The position numbers and the translations under genes were made by a program. This document shows positions 35,314 through 44,234 of a stretch of 64,000 nt of DNA, in pieces (positions within the stretch are counted from its first letter, which is position 1; each line of letters opens with the position of its first letter). Origin of the DNA: Bradyrhizobium murdochi (lineage in GTDB: Bacteria; Pseudomonadota; Alphaproteobacteria; Rhizobiales; Xanthobacteraceae); the NCBI RefSeq assembly GCF_000472965.1, contig NZ_AXAU01000001.1, positions 1,330,507 to 1,394,506 on the forward strand. Direction: 5' to 3'. The notes beneath the pieces are model-generated. The model did not search any database. It saw only the letters and a list, made by a program, of their open reading frames with translations, and was not told the DNA's origin.

Positions 35314-36480
35314 CTAATACGACTTCGGCAGCCCCAGCACCTTCTCGGCAATAAAACTGAGAATGAGCTGCGGGCTGATTGGGGCGATGCGCGGGATCAG
35401 GGATTCCCGCAGATAGCGCTCGACGTGATATTCCTTGGCGTAGCCGAAACCGCCGTGCGTCATCACCGCCTGCTCGCAGGCGTGGAAGCCGGCTTCGGCG
35501 GCGAGATATTTCGCGGCGTTGGCGGCTGGTCCGCACTGCATGCCCTGGTCGTACTGCCAGCCGGCCGAGAGCACCATCAGCCACGCGGCCTCCAGTTCCA
35601 TCCAGTTCTTCGCTAAGGGATGCTGGATGCCCTGGTTCATGCCGATCGGACGATTGAACACGATGCGGTTCTTCGCATAGGCCGCGGCCCGCGACAGCGC
35701 GACCTGGCCGAGGCCCACCGCTTCCGCTGCGATCAGGATGCGCTCGGGGTTCATGCCGTGCAGGATATATTCGAAGCCGCGGCCCTCTTCGCCCAGACGA
35801 TCCTCGACCGGGATTTCAAAATTCTCGAAGAACAGTTCGTTGGAATCGACAGGCTTGCGGCCCATCTTTTCGATCTCGTGCACGGTGACGCGCTGCTTGT
35901 CGAAGTCCGTATAGAACAGGCTCAAACCGTGGGTTGGGTTCTTCACCTCTTCCAGCGGCGTGGTGCGCGCCAGCAGCAGTATCTTGTTGGCAACCTGCGC
36001 GGTGGAAATCCAGACCTTCTGGCCGTTGACGACATATTTGTCGCCCTTGCGCACCGCGCGGGTTTTCAACTGCGTGGTGTTGAGCCCGGTGTTGGGCTCG
36101 GTCACCGCGAAGCAGGATTTGTCGCGGCCGTCGATGATCGGCGGCAGCATGCGTGTGCATTGCTCCTTGGTGCCGAACACGACGACGGGATTGAGCCCGA
36201 ACACGTTCATGTGCACGGCGGACGCACCCGACATGCCGGCCCCTGATTCCGCAATCGTCCGCATCATGATTGCAGCGTCAGTGATGCCTAACCCCGACCC
36301 GCCATATTCCTCAGGGATACAGATGCCGAGCCAGCCGGCATCCGCCAGCGCGCGGTGGAAGTCGGCGGGGTAGCCGCCTTCCTTGTCCTTCTTCAGCCAA
36401 TAGGCATCGTCGAAGCGGGAACAGATTTTGCCGACCGCATCACGGATCGATTCCTGGTTGGCGGATAGCGCGAAATCCAT
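35314..36480 (-). CDS. Acyl-CoA dehydrogenase with isovaleryl-type catalytic Glu
   Basis: 388 residues with the usual three-domain fold (CFAVTEPNTGLNTTQLKTRA, then THGGFGYAKEYHVERYLRES). The usual EGTxE motif near the C-terminus is missing: that stretch reads IPRIAPISPQLILSFIAE. Instead Glu246 in GMNPERILIAAEAVG matches the helix-G position used by isovaleryl- and long-chain dehydrogenases. It is probably active on a branched or long substrate, but which one is unknown. It lies 9 bp downstream of the CoA-transferase. Confidence 0.85.
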   Translation of the reverse strand: MDFALSANQESIRDAVGKICSRFDDAYWLKKDKEGGYPADFHRALADAGWLGICIPEEYGGSGLGITDAAIMMRTIAESGAGMSGASAVHMNVFGLNPVVVFGTKEQCTRMLPPIIDGRDKSCFAVTEPNTGLNTTQLKTRAVRKGDKYVVNGQKVWISTAQVANKILLLARTTPLEEVKNPTHGLSLFYTDFDKQRVTVHEIEKMGRKPVDSNELFFENFEIPVEDRLGEEGRGFEYILHGMNPERILIAAEAVGLGQVALSRAAAYAKNRIVFNRPIGMNQGIQHPLAKNWMELEAAWLMVLSAGWQYDQGMQCGPAANAAKYLAAEAGFHACEQAVMTHGGFGYAKEYHVERYLRESLIPRIAPISPQLILSFIAEKVLGLPKSY

Positions 36481-36489
36481 GTGTCCGTC

Positions 36490-37692
36490 CTATGTGTTTG
36501 GCACGGCCTTGGTGACACCCTCGCGCACCAAAGCGGCAATTTCGTCCGCCGAGAAACCCGCTTCGCTGAGGATTTCAGCGCTGTGCTCGCTGAGGCGCGG
36601 CGCCAGCCGCTTGGTTTCAACCGGCGTTTCGGAAAATCGCGCCGATGGCTTCATGTTGCGAATGCGGCCCTCGGTCGGATGATCGACGACCGGGAAGAAA
36701 TCGGTCGCAACGATATGGGGATCGCCGAGCAGGCTCTCGAGATCATGCATCGGCATGACCGGCACGTCGGCCTTCTCCAGGATCGCCGACCATTCGGCGG
36801 TGGTTTTGGTCTCGAGGATGCGCGCCAGCTCGGCATAGACAGCGTCGATATTGGCGGCGCGGCCGGCGAAGGTCGCAAATTTCGGGTGGACGCGAAGATC
36901 GTCGCGCCCGGTGGCATCAAAGAAGTTCTGCCACTGCTTGTCGTTATAGACGATGACGCAGATATAGCCGTCGGAGGTCTTGTAAGGCCTGCGGTCCGGC
37001 GACAGGTGCCGAGCATAGCCGCCCTTGTCGAGCGGCGGCTCATAGGTGAGCCCGCCCATGTGGTCGCCCATCACGAAACCGGCCATGGTTTCGAACATCG
37101 GAATATCGACGCGCTGGCCGCGCCCGGTCCGGTTGCGATCGACGAGACTGGCGCAAATCGCGCCCACCGCGGTGAGCCCGACGATACGGTCGACCAGCGC
37201 ATTGGGCACATAGCGCGGCACGCCGTCGGCGGTTTGCGCCATCAGCGCCGGCAGTGCGGTCGCGCCCTGGATCAGGTCGTCATAGGCGGGTTTTGCTGCA
37301 TAGGGCCCATCCTGGCCGAAGCCGAATACGCCGGCGTAGATCAGGCGCGGATTGATTTTCGCGACCACGTCGTAGCCGAGGTTCAGCCGCGCCATCGCCT
37401 GCGGGCGCACATTGTAAACCAGCACGTCGGCGGATTTGATCAGGCGCAGCACGGCGTCACGCCCGGCGGGCTTCTTCAAATCGAGGCAGATCGAGCGCTT
37501 GCTGCGGTTGGTGTTGAGGAACACCGGCCCCATGCCGGGATGACGGGTCGGCCCGATCTGCCGCGTCACGTCGCCGTCGAGCGATTCAACCTTGATGACA
37601 TCGGCGCCGTAATCGCCGAGCATCTGGGTGGCATAGGGCCCCATTAGCACGGTCGTCATGTCGATGACCTTGATGCCCGCCAATGGTCCCAT
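36490..37692 (-). CDS. CaiB/BaiF family CoA-transferase
   Basis: 400 residues of the class III CoA-transferase fold. GIKVIDMTTVLMGPYATQMLGDYGADVIKVE opens the protein, and NTNRSKRSICLDLKKPAGR and DVLVYNVRPQAMARLNLGYD follow. SGFGQDGP appears as VFGFGQDGPYAAKPAYDDLIQ. The family attaches CoA to carboxylic acids through a catalytic Asp. It lies just upstream of the acyl-CoA dehydrogenase, which fits activation followed by desaturation. Confidence 0.9.
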   Translation of the reverse strand: MGPLAGIKVIDMTTVLMGPYATQMLGDYGADVIKVESLDGDVTRQIGPTRHPGMGPVFLNTNRSKRSICLDLKKPAGRDAVLRLIKSADVLVYNVRPQAMARLNLGYDVVAKINPRLIYAGVFGFGQDGPYAAKPAYDDLIQGATALPALMAQTADGVPRYVPNALVDRIVGLTAVGAICASLVDRNRTGRGQRVDIPMFETMAGFVMGDHMGGLTYEPPLDKGGYARHLSPDRRPYKTSDGYICVIVYNDKQWQNFFDATGRDDLRVHPKFATFAGRAANIDAVYAELARILETKTTAEWSAILEKADVPVMPMHDLESLLGDPHIVATDFFPVVDHPTEGRIRNMKPSARFSETPVETKRLAPRLSEHSAEILSEAGFSADEIAALVREGVTKAVPNT

Positions 37693-37840
37693 GGATCAGC
37701 CTGCTCCCGAGGGCCATCTACGGCCCGCATTATTGTCTGGGAACCAAGTAACGGCAGGCGCTTACGAAGATCAAGGCGCGCTCAGCGTATGGGCGTATGC
37801 GCGATAGCGGCTATTTCTTAGATGGCGATTTCTTCGATCG

Positions 37841-38041
37841 TTATTTCTTGGCCCTGGCGTCGCGTTCCCGGGTCAGCCGTTCCAGCTCTTCATTCTGCTG
37901 ACTGAGCCGGTCGGCGATGCGCGCTTCGTTCCGTTCGCCGGAGGCCGCGGCAGCCTGTTCGATCAACTGGCGGATGTTGTCTTCCAGAATCCTGATGCGG
38001 TTGTTCAGTTCTGACTCTGACATCGAACTTTCGTTGCTCAT
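37841..38041 (-). CDS. Small coiled-coil protein (66 aa)
   Basis: 66 residues, no signal peptide or membrane segment. It is rich in charged and Gln/Asn residues with heptad-like hydrophobic spacing (LNNRIRILEDNIRQLIEQ, then LSQQNEELERLTRERDA), predicting a helical coiled coil. I do not recognise a specific family. The start at 38041 (MSNESSMSES) is chosen because a longer frame would run into the adjacent palindrome. Confidence 0.65.
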   Translation of the reverse strand: MSNESSMSESELNNRIRILEDNIRQLIEQAAAASGERNEARIADRLSQQNEELERLTRERDARAKK

Positions 38042-38061
38042 AATGCACGCTCCGGAAAACT

Positions 38062-38150
38062 GTAGGGTGGGCAAAGCGAAGCGTACCCACCAGTCTCACC
38101 TCTCGGCACTCATGGTGGGCACGGCGCAGGTGCGCCTTTGCCCACCCTAC
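38062..38150. repeat. GTAGGGTGGGCAAAGCG-family palindrome
   Basis: GTAGGGTGGGCAAAGCGAAG on the left and GCGCCTTTGCCCACCCTAC on the right, with inner TACCCACCAG and ATGGTGGGCAC. It lies between the small coiled-coil gene and a thiolase gene in tandem orientation. Confidence 0.92.
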
Positions 38151-38188
38151 GGATCGGATGCCTCCCTTTCGCGCGGCATGATGCAACG

Positions 38189-39358
38189 CTACTTCGCGGG
38201 CTCCAGCACGGAGACGTAATTCGCCACCGCTGCGCCGCCCATGTTGAAGATGCCGGCAAGTTTTGGGTTGTTGAGCTGCATGCCCTCGGGCGCCTGGCCG
38301 ACGAGCTGCATCGCGCTCATCACGTGCATGGAAACACCTGTGGCGCCGATCGGGTGGCCCTTGGCTTTCAGGCCGCCGGACGGATTGACCGGCAGCTTGC
38401 CGTCCTTCTGGGTCCAGCCCTCTTTGATGGCGCGGGCGCCCTGCCCGCGCGGCGTCAGGCCCATCGCTTCATATTCGATCAGTTCGGCCACGGTGAAGCA
38501 GTCGTGGGTTTCGACAAAAGAGAGATCCGAGAGTTGAACGCCGGCCTGCGCCAGCGCGCGCTGCCAAGCCACCGTGCAGCCTTCGAACTGCAGGATGTCG
38601 CGTTTGGACATCGGCAGGAAATCCTGCGCGTGCGCGGTGGCGCGGAAATTCACCGCCTTGCCCATCGTCTTGGCGGTTTCGGAATCCGTCAGCACCAGCG
38701 CTGCCGCGCCGTCCGACACCAGCGAGCAGTCGGTGCGCTTCAGCGGGCCGGCGACATAGGGATTCTTCTCGCTCTCAGCGCGGCAGAACTCGAAGCCAAA
38801 ATCCTTGCGCATCTGCGCAAATGGGTTGGCGACGCCGTTCTTGTGGTTCTTGGCCGCGATCATCGCCAGTGCGTCTGACTGGTCGCCGTATTTCTGGAAA
38901 TAGCTTTGCGCGATTTTGCCGAACACGCCGGCAAAGCCGCCAACGGTATCGCCATCCTCGGGCAGATAGGACGCCTTCAAGAGGTAGCGCCCGATATCAG
39001 CCGACGGCGTCCGCGTCATTTGCTCGACGCCGACCACCAGCACGATCCTGGCGGCGCCCGAGGCGATCGCCCGGATACCCTGGTGCACCGCCGCCGAGCC
39101 GGTGGCACAGGCATTTTCGACCCGCGTAGCCGGCTTGAAGCGCAGTTTCGGGTCGGCTTGCAGCACCAGCGAGGCGGTAAAATCCTGCGGTGAGAAGCCC
39201 GCGTTGAAATGCCCGAGCACGATCTCGTCGACGTCTTCGGCCGCTATGCCGGCGTCGGCAAGCGCATCGGTCGCAACCTTGACCACGAGGCTCTCGACGG
39301 TTTCCGCGTCGAACTTGCCGAATGGCGTGTGCGCCCATCCGACGATGCTGGCTGTCAT
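38189..39358 (-). CDS. Thiolase family acetyl-CoA acetyltransferase-like protein
   Basis: 389 residues. Unlike the thiolase at 34013-35149 it keeps a nucleophilic Cys84 (VENACATGSAA) and the GGLKAKGHPIGATG His motif. The canonical CxGGG near the C-terminus appears as FNMGGAAVANYV, as in the SCP-x thiolase branch. It probably cleaves 3-ketoacyl-CoA or condenses acyl-CoA units. It is isolated by a palindrome upstream of the coiled-coil gene and lies 56 bp before the KDPG aldolase stop. Confidence 0.87.
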   Translation of the reverse strand: MTASIVGWAHTPFGKFDAETVESLVVKVATDALADAGIAAEDVDEIVLGHFNAGFSPQDFTASLVLQADPKLRFKPATRVENACATGSAAVHQGIRAIASGAARIVLVVGVEQMTRTPSADIGRYLLKASYLPEDGDTVGGFAGVFGKIAQSYFQKYGDQSDALAMIAAKNHKNGVANPFAQMRKDFGFEFCRAESEKNPYVAGPLKRTDCSLVSDGAAALVLTDSETAKTMGKAVNFRATAHAQDFLPMSKRDILQFEGCTVAWQRALAQAGVQLSDLSFVETHDCFTVAELIEYEAMGLTPRGQGARAIKEGWTQKDGKLPVNPSGGLKAKGHPIGATGVSMHVMSAMQLVGQAPEGMQLNNPKLAGIFNMGGAAVANYVSVLEPAK

Positions 39359-39414
39359 GGTCGTTCTCCCTATTTCGGTTCTGAAGGCTTATGTAGCCTA
39401 TCGGGGAACAGACT

Positions 39415-40065
39415 TCACGCCGGTTTCAGCGATTTCATGGTCCGCGCGCACATGGCGGTTATGCCGGCCCAGTTCCCGGACCGGATCTCCGCCGCCGGAC
39501 AAAGCCAGGAACCGCCCACCGCCACCACATTCGGCTCGGCCAGCCAAGTTGCGGCATTGGCCTCTCCGATGCCGCCGGTCGGGCAGACCCTGATATTCGG
39601 AAACGGCCCGGCGAGCGCCCGAAGTGCCTTGATACCGCCGGACTGTTCCGCTGGGAAGAATTTAACGATGTCGAAGCCGGCCGCCAGCGCCTGCATCAGC
39701 TCGGACGCGGTCGCAATCCCCGGGGCAAATGGCAGGTCGCTCGCGGCGGCGGCCTTCAACAGCTCCGGCGTCGCGCCCGGGCTGATACCGAATTTGGCCC
39801 CGAGCGCGCGCGCCCGCGCCAAGTCGTCGGCGTTCAGGATCGTGCCGATGCCGACGATGGCTTCCGGCACGTCTGCGATCATGGCCTTGGCGGCGTCCGC
39901 GGCGACCGGCGTCCGCAAGGTGACTTCCAGCACGCGCACCCCACCTGCAACCAGCGCGCGCGCCAGCGGCACCGCGTCCTCCAGCCGCTCGATGGTGAGC
40001 ACCGGGATCACTGTCGCGGACTTGAAGATCGTGGCGAGCTGTTCCTGCCTTGTGGCTGCGGTCAT
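39415..40065 (-). CDS. eda: KDPG aldolase (2-dehydro-3-deoxy-phosphogluconate aldolase)
   Basis: 216 residues, standard for bacterial Eda. Glu47 and Arg51 (VLEVTLRT) and the Schiff-base Lys135 (FDIVKFFPAE) match the E. coli active site. GIGTILN and PTGGIGEANAATWL bind phosphate. It splits 2-keto-3-deoxy-6-phosphogluconate to pyruvate and glyceraldehyde 3-phosphate. The start at 40065 overlaps the kinase stop by 4 bp (ATGA), so the two are translationally coupled. Confidence 0.93.
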   Translation of the reverse strand: MTAATRQEQLATIFKSATVIPVLTIERLEDAVPLARALVAGGVRVLEVTLRTPVAADAAKAMIADVPEAIVGIGTILNADDLARARALGAKFGISPGATPELLKAAAASDLPFAPGIATASELMQALAAGFDIVKFFPAEQSGGIKALRALAGPFPNIRVCPTGGIGEANAATWLAEPNVVAVGGSWLCPAAEIRSGNWAGITAMCARTMKSLKPA

Positions 40066-41021
40066 GGAGATGCCTTGCGAGAGGTAGCGGAAATGAGATC
40101 GGGCGGCATCGCTGCACGCGGGATAATCGCCCCGGGATGGCATACCACGACGCCGGCTAGGCGGTGTCCCGCGCGGGCGGCTTCAATCGGGTCCGCGCCG
40201 GCAAGGCGCGCGGCAACATAGGCGGCGGCAAAACTGTCGCCGGCCGCCGTGGTATCGACCACGGGCGCTTTCAAGGGCTCGGCCTGGACCGGGTGAAGCG
40301 CATCCTGGAGACGTAGAATGCTCGCCGGTTCCGAAAGCTTCAATACCACCTCCGCGCCCGGAATCCGCGCCAGCAAGGCTTCATTGCTTTCGCCGGGGTA
40401 GAGCGGCAGCAGGTCCTCCGTGGACGCCAGCACGATGTCGGCTGCAGCAAGGGCCTCCTGGAAGACGGCGCGCGCAACGTCGAGATCGGGCCAGCCGCGG
40501 GCGCGGAAATTGGTATCGAACGCGAAACGCGCGCCGGCTTCGCGCGCACGCTTGAGCGCTGCGAACAGCCGCGCCCGCCCCTCTCCGCCGTAAAGCGAGA
40601 GCGTGATCGCGGAGAGATAGATGACGTCATAGCCGGCCAGCGAACTCAGGATCTCCGGCGTTTGCGGCAAATCCATCAGGCTGCGGGCGGCGGCGCTGTC
40701 GCGCCAATGAAAGAACCGGCGTTCGCCTTTGTCGTCGGTCTCGATCATGTAGAGACCCGGCAGTTTGCCCGGCAGCCGAACCACGCGCGCCGTCCCGACT
40801 CCCTCCGCGGCCCAGCCTGCTATCATCTCATCGCTAAGGCTATCGTCGCCGAGCGCGGTGATGTAGTCGGCGCTGGCGCCGAGGCGGGCGAGATAGACGG
40901 CGGTATTGAGCGTATCGCCGCCGTAGCCGCGCGAATACAGGCCAGCCTCAGTCCCTTGCTGAGTCCCTTGGGCCTGCTTCAGTTCGATCATGCATTCGCC
41001 GATGCAGGCTACCTTGCTCAT
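40062..41021 (-). CDS. kdgK: 2-dehydro-3-deoxygluconokinase-like PfkB sugar kinase
   Basis: 319 residues of the PfkB/ribokinase fold. GGDTLNTAVYLARLG binds sugar, and the C-terminal PVVDTTAAGDSFAAAYVAARLAGAD carries the catalytic Asp of the family's DTxGAGD motif (here DTTAAGD). It should phosphorylate 2-keto-3-deoxygluconate or a relative to feed the adjacent aldolase. A related 3-deoxy-acid substrate is possible. It follows the DenD-like gene by 33 bp in the same operon. Confidence 0.87.
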   Translation of the reverse strand: MSKVACIGECMIELKQAQGTQQGTEAGLYSRGYGGDTLNTAVYLARLGASADYITALGDDSLSDEMIAGWAAEGVGTARVVRLPGKLPGLYMIETDDKGERRFFHWRDSAAARSLMDLPQTPEILSSLAGYDVIYLSAITLSLYGGEGRARLFAALKRAREAGARFAFDTNFRARGWPDLDVARAVFQEALAAADIVLASTEDLLPLYPGESNEALLARIPGAEVVLKLSEPASILRLQDALHPVQAEPLKAPVVDTTAAGDSFAAAYVAARLAGADPIEAARAGHRLAGVVVCHPGAIIPRAAMPPDLISATSRKASP

Positions 41022-41054
41022 GACCGCATCCGCATGAACGGGTGAGAAATCAAC

Positions 41055-42038
41055 TCAGGCCGCGAACTTGCCGCCGAGTTCATCCTCGATATGGATCCGG
41101 ATGATGTCGTCGAACGTCTTTTCCGCGGTGGTGAAGCCGAGCTTCAGCGCGCGGTCGGTGGAAAAGTCCCGCGGCCAGCCAGAGACGATACTGATGATGG
41201 TCGGATCAGGCACGCGCTTGATGCGCGCGGTGACGTTCTTGCCGGCGACCCGATCGAGCGCCGCGATTTGTTCGCCGACGGTCACCGACATGCCGGGCAT
41301 GCTGAGGTTACGCCGCGGCCCCATTGCATCGAGATCCATGGTGCCGGCGTGGACCAGAAAGCCCACCGCCGATTTCGGCGAGGCGTGCCAGTGCCGCACG
41401 TCTTCGGAGACCGGCAACACGGCCTCCTCGCCGGCGAGCGGCTCGCGAATGATGTTGGAGAAGAAGCCGGAGGCCGCCTTGTTCGGCTTGCCCGGCCGCA
41501 CGCAGATCGTCGGCAGGCGGATCGAGATGCCGTCGAGCAGGCCCTTGCGGGTGTAATCGTTGATCAGGAGTTCGCAGATCGACTTCTGAGTGCCATAGCT
41601 CGTCAGCGGGGTATGGAAGAATTCGTCGCCGATCTTTTCCGGGAAAGGCGCGCCGAACACTGCGATCGAGGACGTGAACACCAGCCGCGGCTTGTAGCCG
41701 CCGCCGGCGTGGCGGATGGCATCGATCAGGTATCGCGTGCCGTCGAGATTGATCCGGTAGCCCTTGTCGAATTCGGCCTCGGCCTCGCCGGAAACGATCG
41801 CGGCGAGGTGAAAGATCACGTCCGGTCGATGCGCGATCAGCGGCTCCGCCGCGCCGGGATCGGCAAAATCGGAAGCTACGACTTGAATCGGGATCGACGC
41901 ATTGGGCTTGGTGGGCGCCACCACGTCCTGCAGCGTCATTTGGGTAATGTCGTGCTTGCCGAGGCGGCCGTCGCGCAGCAGCCGTTCGGTCAGCTTGCAG
42001 CCCACCATGCCGGCGGCGCCGAGAATCAGAATGTGCAA
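41055..42038 (-). CDS. denD: D-erythronate dehydrogenase-like extended SDR (DenD)
   Basis: 327 residues. The N-terminal HILILGAAGMVGCKLTERLL binds NAD, SSIAVFG gives the catalytic Ser and TSYGTQKSICELLIN the Tyr/Lys. HRPDVIFHLAAIVSGEAE and the C-terminal half are those of DenD-type dehydrogenases, which oxidise D-erythronate or close tetronates/uronates. The TTG start at 42038, preceded by GAGGGAGTAGGGGTC, is inferred; an ATG at 42113 would add 25 non-conserved residues. It lies in the sugar-acid operon, between the importer and the kinase. Confidence 0.8.
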   Translation of the reverse strand: MHILILGAAGMVGCKLTERLLRDGRLGKHDITQMTLQDVVAPTKPNASIPIQVVASDFADPGAAEPLIAHRPDVIFHLAAIVSGEAEAEFDKGYRINLDGTRYLIDAIRHAGGGYKPRLVFTSSIAVFGAPFPEKIGDEFFHTPLTSYGTQKSICELLINDYTRKGLLDGISIRLPTICVRPGKPNKAASGFFSNIIREPLAGEEAVLPVSEDVRHWHASPKSAVGFLVHAGTMDLDAMGPRRNLSMPGMSVTVGEQIAALDRVAGKNVTARIKRVPDPTIISIVSGWPRDFSTDRALKLGFTTAEKTFDDIIRIHIEDELGGKFAA

Positions 42039-42063
42039 GACCCCTACTCCCTCTTCATACTTG

Positions 42064-42186
42064 GTCGTCCCGGCCTTGAGCCGGGACCCATACGCCGCGG
42101 CCGATGCAATCAAGATGGGATGGTTGACGGCTTCGTCTCAACAATTGCCGCCGGTGGTTATGGGTCCCTGCTTTCGCAGGGACGAC
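42064..42186. repeat. GTCGTCCCGGC...GGGTCCCTGC...GGGACGAC palindromic region
   Basis: GTCGTCCCGG with CCGGGACCCATA on the left is inverted to TATGGGTCCCTGC and GCAGGGACGAC on the right. It sits in the operon between the second permease and the DenD-like gene and may affect relative expression of the two parts. Confidence 0.8.
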
Positions 42187-42226
42187 AGCGATAGTTTTGC
42201 TATTTCTTGATGCGGACCTTACGCGC

Positions 42227-43153
42227 TCACTCTTTCACGGCTCCCGTCATGGCCGACACATAGTGCTCGACGAAGAAGGCGTAAAGGATGACGAGCGGCA
42301 GCGAGCCCGCCAGCGCGCCCGCCATCAGCGAACCCCAGCGATAGACGTCACCATCGACGAACTCGTTGACGATTGCGACCGGCACCGTCTTGTTCGCGGT
42401 CGATTGCAGGAAGGTGAGCGCGTAGATGAACTCGTTCCAGCACAGCGTGAAGCAGAAGATGAAAGCAGAGATCAGGCCGGGGACGGCCAGCGGCAGCACG
42501 ATCTTGATCAGGATCTGCCAGCGGCTGGCACCGTCGATCAGCGCGCACTCTTCCAGCTCGAACGGGATGGTCTTGAAGTAACCCATCAAAAGCCAGGTCG
42601 AGAACGGAATCAGGATCGTCGGATAGGTCAGGATCAGCGCCAGCGGCGAGTCGAACAGGCCGTACTGGAACACGACGGTGGCGAGCGGAATGAACAGGAT
42701 CGACGGCGGCACTAGGTAGGCAAGAAAGATCAGGCCGCCGACGAGGTTAGCGCCCTTGTAGCGCAGCCGCACGATCGCATAGGCGGCAAGCACGGATGCT
42801 ACGATCGACAGGAAGGTAGCACAGACCGCCACATACATCGTGTTCCAGAGCCACATCGGATAGTGGCTTTCGAACAGCAGCTTGTAGAAGTGCTTGAAGG
42901 TCGGATTCCAGGTCCAGAACGGGCTGTAGGTCTCCATATCCAGGAGCTGCGCATCCGGCTTCACGGCGGTGAGCGCCATCCAGTAGAATGGGAACAGCAG
43001 CACGAATACGATGATCGACAGCGGCAGATAGAGCGTCACCAGCCGGCGCGGTACCGACTGCAGATAGCTCATGCCCTCGGAATGGTCCGCGGTCGGCGTG
43101 GATGACGTCAGCACACCCTTGAGATTAACGTGTGTGGTCGGGAGATCAGTCAT
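42227..43153 (-). CDS. Carbohydrate ABC transporter permease (MalG/UgpE type)
   Basis: 308 residues with about six membrane segments. The EAA loop reads ELEECALIDGASRWQILIKIVLPLAVPGLISA, which contacts the ATPase. It is one half of the inner-membrane channel of an ABC sugar importer. Its start overlaps the preceding permease stop by 8 bp (43146-43153), which indicates coupled translation of the two halves. Confidence 0.92.
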   Translation of the reverse strand: MTDLPTTHVNLKGVLTSSTPTADHSEGMSYLQSVPRRLVTLYLPLSIIVFVLLFPFYWMALTAVKPDAQLLDMETYSPFWTWNPTFKHFYKLLFESHYPMWLWNTMYVAVCATFLSIVASVLAAYAIVRLRYKGANLVGGLIFLAYLVPPSILFIPLATVVFQYGLFDSPLALILTYPTILIPFSTWLLMGYFKTIPFELEECALIDGASRWQILIKIVLPLAVPGLISAFIFCFTLCWNEFIYALTFLQSTANKTVPVAIVNEFVDGDVYRWGSLMAGALAGSLPLVILYAFFVEHYVSAMTGAVKE

Positions 43154-44105
43154 TGTTTTCTCCCTGCTGCCACTTGCGGCGCTGCAGACCGAACCAAGAG
43201 ACCATGATGGCCGCGAGCAGGAATGGGATCATGGCGCTGGCGATGGCGGCGCCCTCGCCCAATTGCCCGGCGATGATCGCACGCTGGTAGGACAAGGTTG
43301 CCATCAGGTGCGTGGCGTTCACCGGGCCGCCGCGGGTCATCGCCCAGATCAGCTGGAAGTCGGTGAAGGTGAACAGCACCGAGAACGTCATCACGACCGC
43401 GATGATCGGCGTGAGCAAGGGATAGGTGATGTGGCGGAACATCTGCCAGCGCGATGCGCCGTCGAGCGTCGCCGCCTCGTAAAGCGACGGTGACACCGTC
43501 TGCAGGCCCGCGAGCAGCGTGATCGCAACGAACGGCACGCCGCGCCAGATATTGGCAAAGATCACGCAGATCCGCGCCCATGTCGTATCACCGAGGAAAT
43601 TGATGTTCTGGTTGATGATGCCGAGATGCTTCAGCGACCAGGAGATGATCGAGAACTGGGAATCGAAGATCCACCAGAACGCCAGCGCCGACAGCACGGT
43701 CGGCACGATGAAGGGAATCAGCACCGCGGCGCGCAGCATCGCCTTGAACGGCATATTCTCGTTGAGCAGCAGCGCCAGGTATAGGCCGATGCCGAATTTG
43801 ATGGCGCTGGCGACAAACGTGTAGAGTAGCGTGTTGAACACCGAGAGCCAGAAGATGGCATCGTCCCACAGCCATTCGTAGTTCTCGTAGCCGATGAATT
43901 GCCCGACGCGGCCGATCTTGGTGTCGGTGAAGGACAGCCAGATGCCGAGCCCCAGCGGATAGGCCAGGAACAGGATCAGGAACCCCATAGCCGGCACCAT
44001 GAACCAGAAGCCGAGCCAGTTCCTGTTGTGCTTGAGCTGGTCCCATGACGTCGCCTCGCGGATCTCCGTCTTGGCGCGTCTTGGTGCTATTGCAACGTCA
44101 GCCAT
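43146..44105 (-). CDS. Sugar ABC transporter permease (MalF/UgpA type)
   Basis: 319 residues with about six membrane segments. Its EAA loop reads SPSLYEAATLDGASRWQMFRHITYPLLTPII. It pairs with the MalG-type permease downstream. The gene is 129 bp downstream of the binding-protein gene, and that gap is filled with hairpins that probably set permease expression below that of the binding protein. Confidence 0.92.
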   Translation of the reverse strand: MADVAIAPRRAKTEIREATSWDQLKHNRNWLGFWFMVPAMGFLILFLAYPLGLGIWLSFTDTKIGRVGQFIGYENYEWLWDDAIFWLSVFNTLLYTFVASAIKFGIGLYLALLLNENMPFKAMLRAAVLIPFIVPTVLSALAFWWIFDSQFSIISWSLKHLGIINQNINFLGDTTWARICVIFANIWRGVPFVAITLLAGLQTVSPSLYEAATLDGASRWQMFRHITYPLLTPIIAVVMTFSVLFTFTDFQLIWAMTRGGPVNATHLMATLSYQRAIIAGQLGEGAAIASAMIPFLLAAIMVSWFGLQRRKWQQGENND

Positions 44106-44146
44106 GGGCGATGTCCCGTTTACGCCTTTGCCTTGAGCACGATCGC

Positions 44147-44223
44147 ACCGGAAAATCCCCTACCCGCTTTTCCGGTGCTGCTCCAAATATTGATGGAGCG
44201 GACGGCGGTCGCCCGCCGTTCGC
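44147..44223 (-). promoter_or_regulatory. Stem-loops between binding-protein and permease genes
   Basis: Three inverted repeats stand in series: CACCGGAAAA/TTTTCCGGTG (44147-44177, 10 bp perfect), GCTCC/GGAGC (44180-44199) and ACGGCGG/CCGCCGT with flanking pairs (44198-44223). Such hairpins after a binding-protein gene usually protect that part of the mRNA or attenuate the rest. Confidence 0.6.
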
Positions 44224-44234
44224 TTCCCACCTTA

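Noticed and set aside
38189..39358. This thiolase as a second Cys-less member like the one at 34013-35149
   Set aside because: Cys84 is present in the normal VENACATGSAA motif, so the active-site nucleophile is kept.
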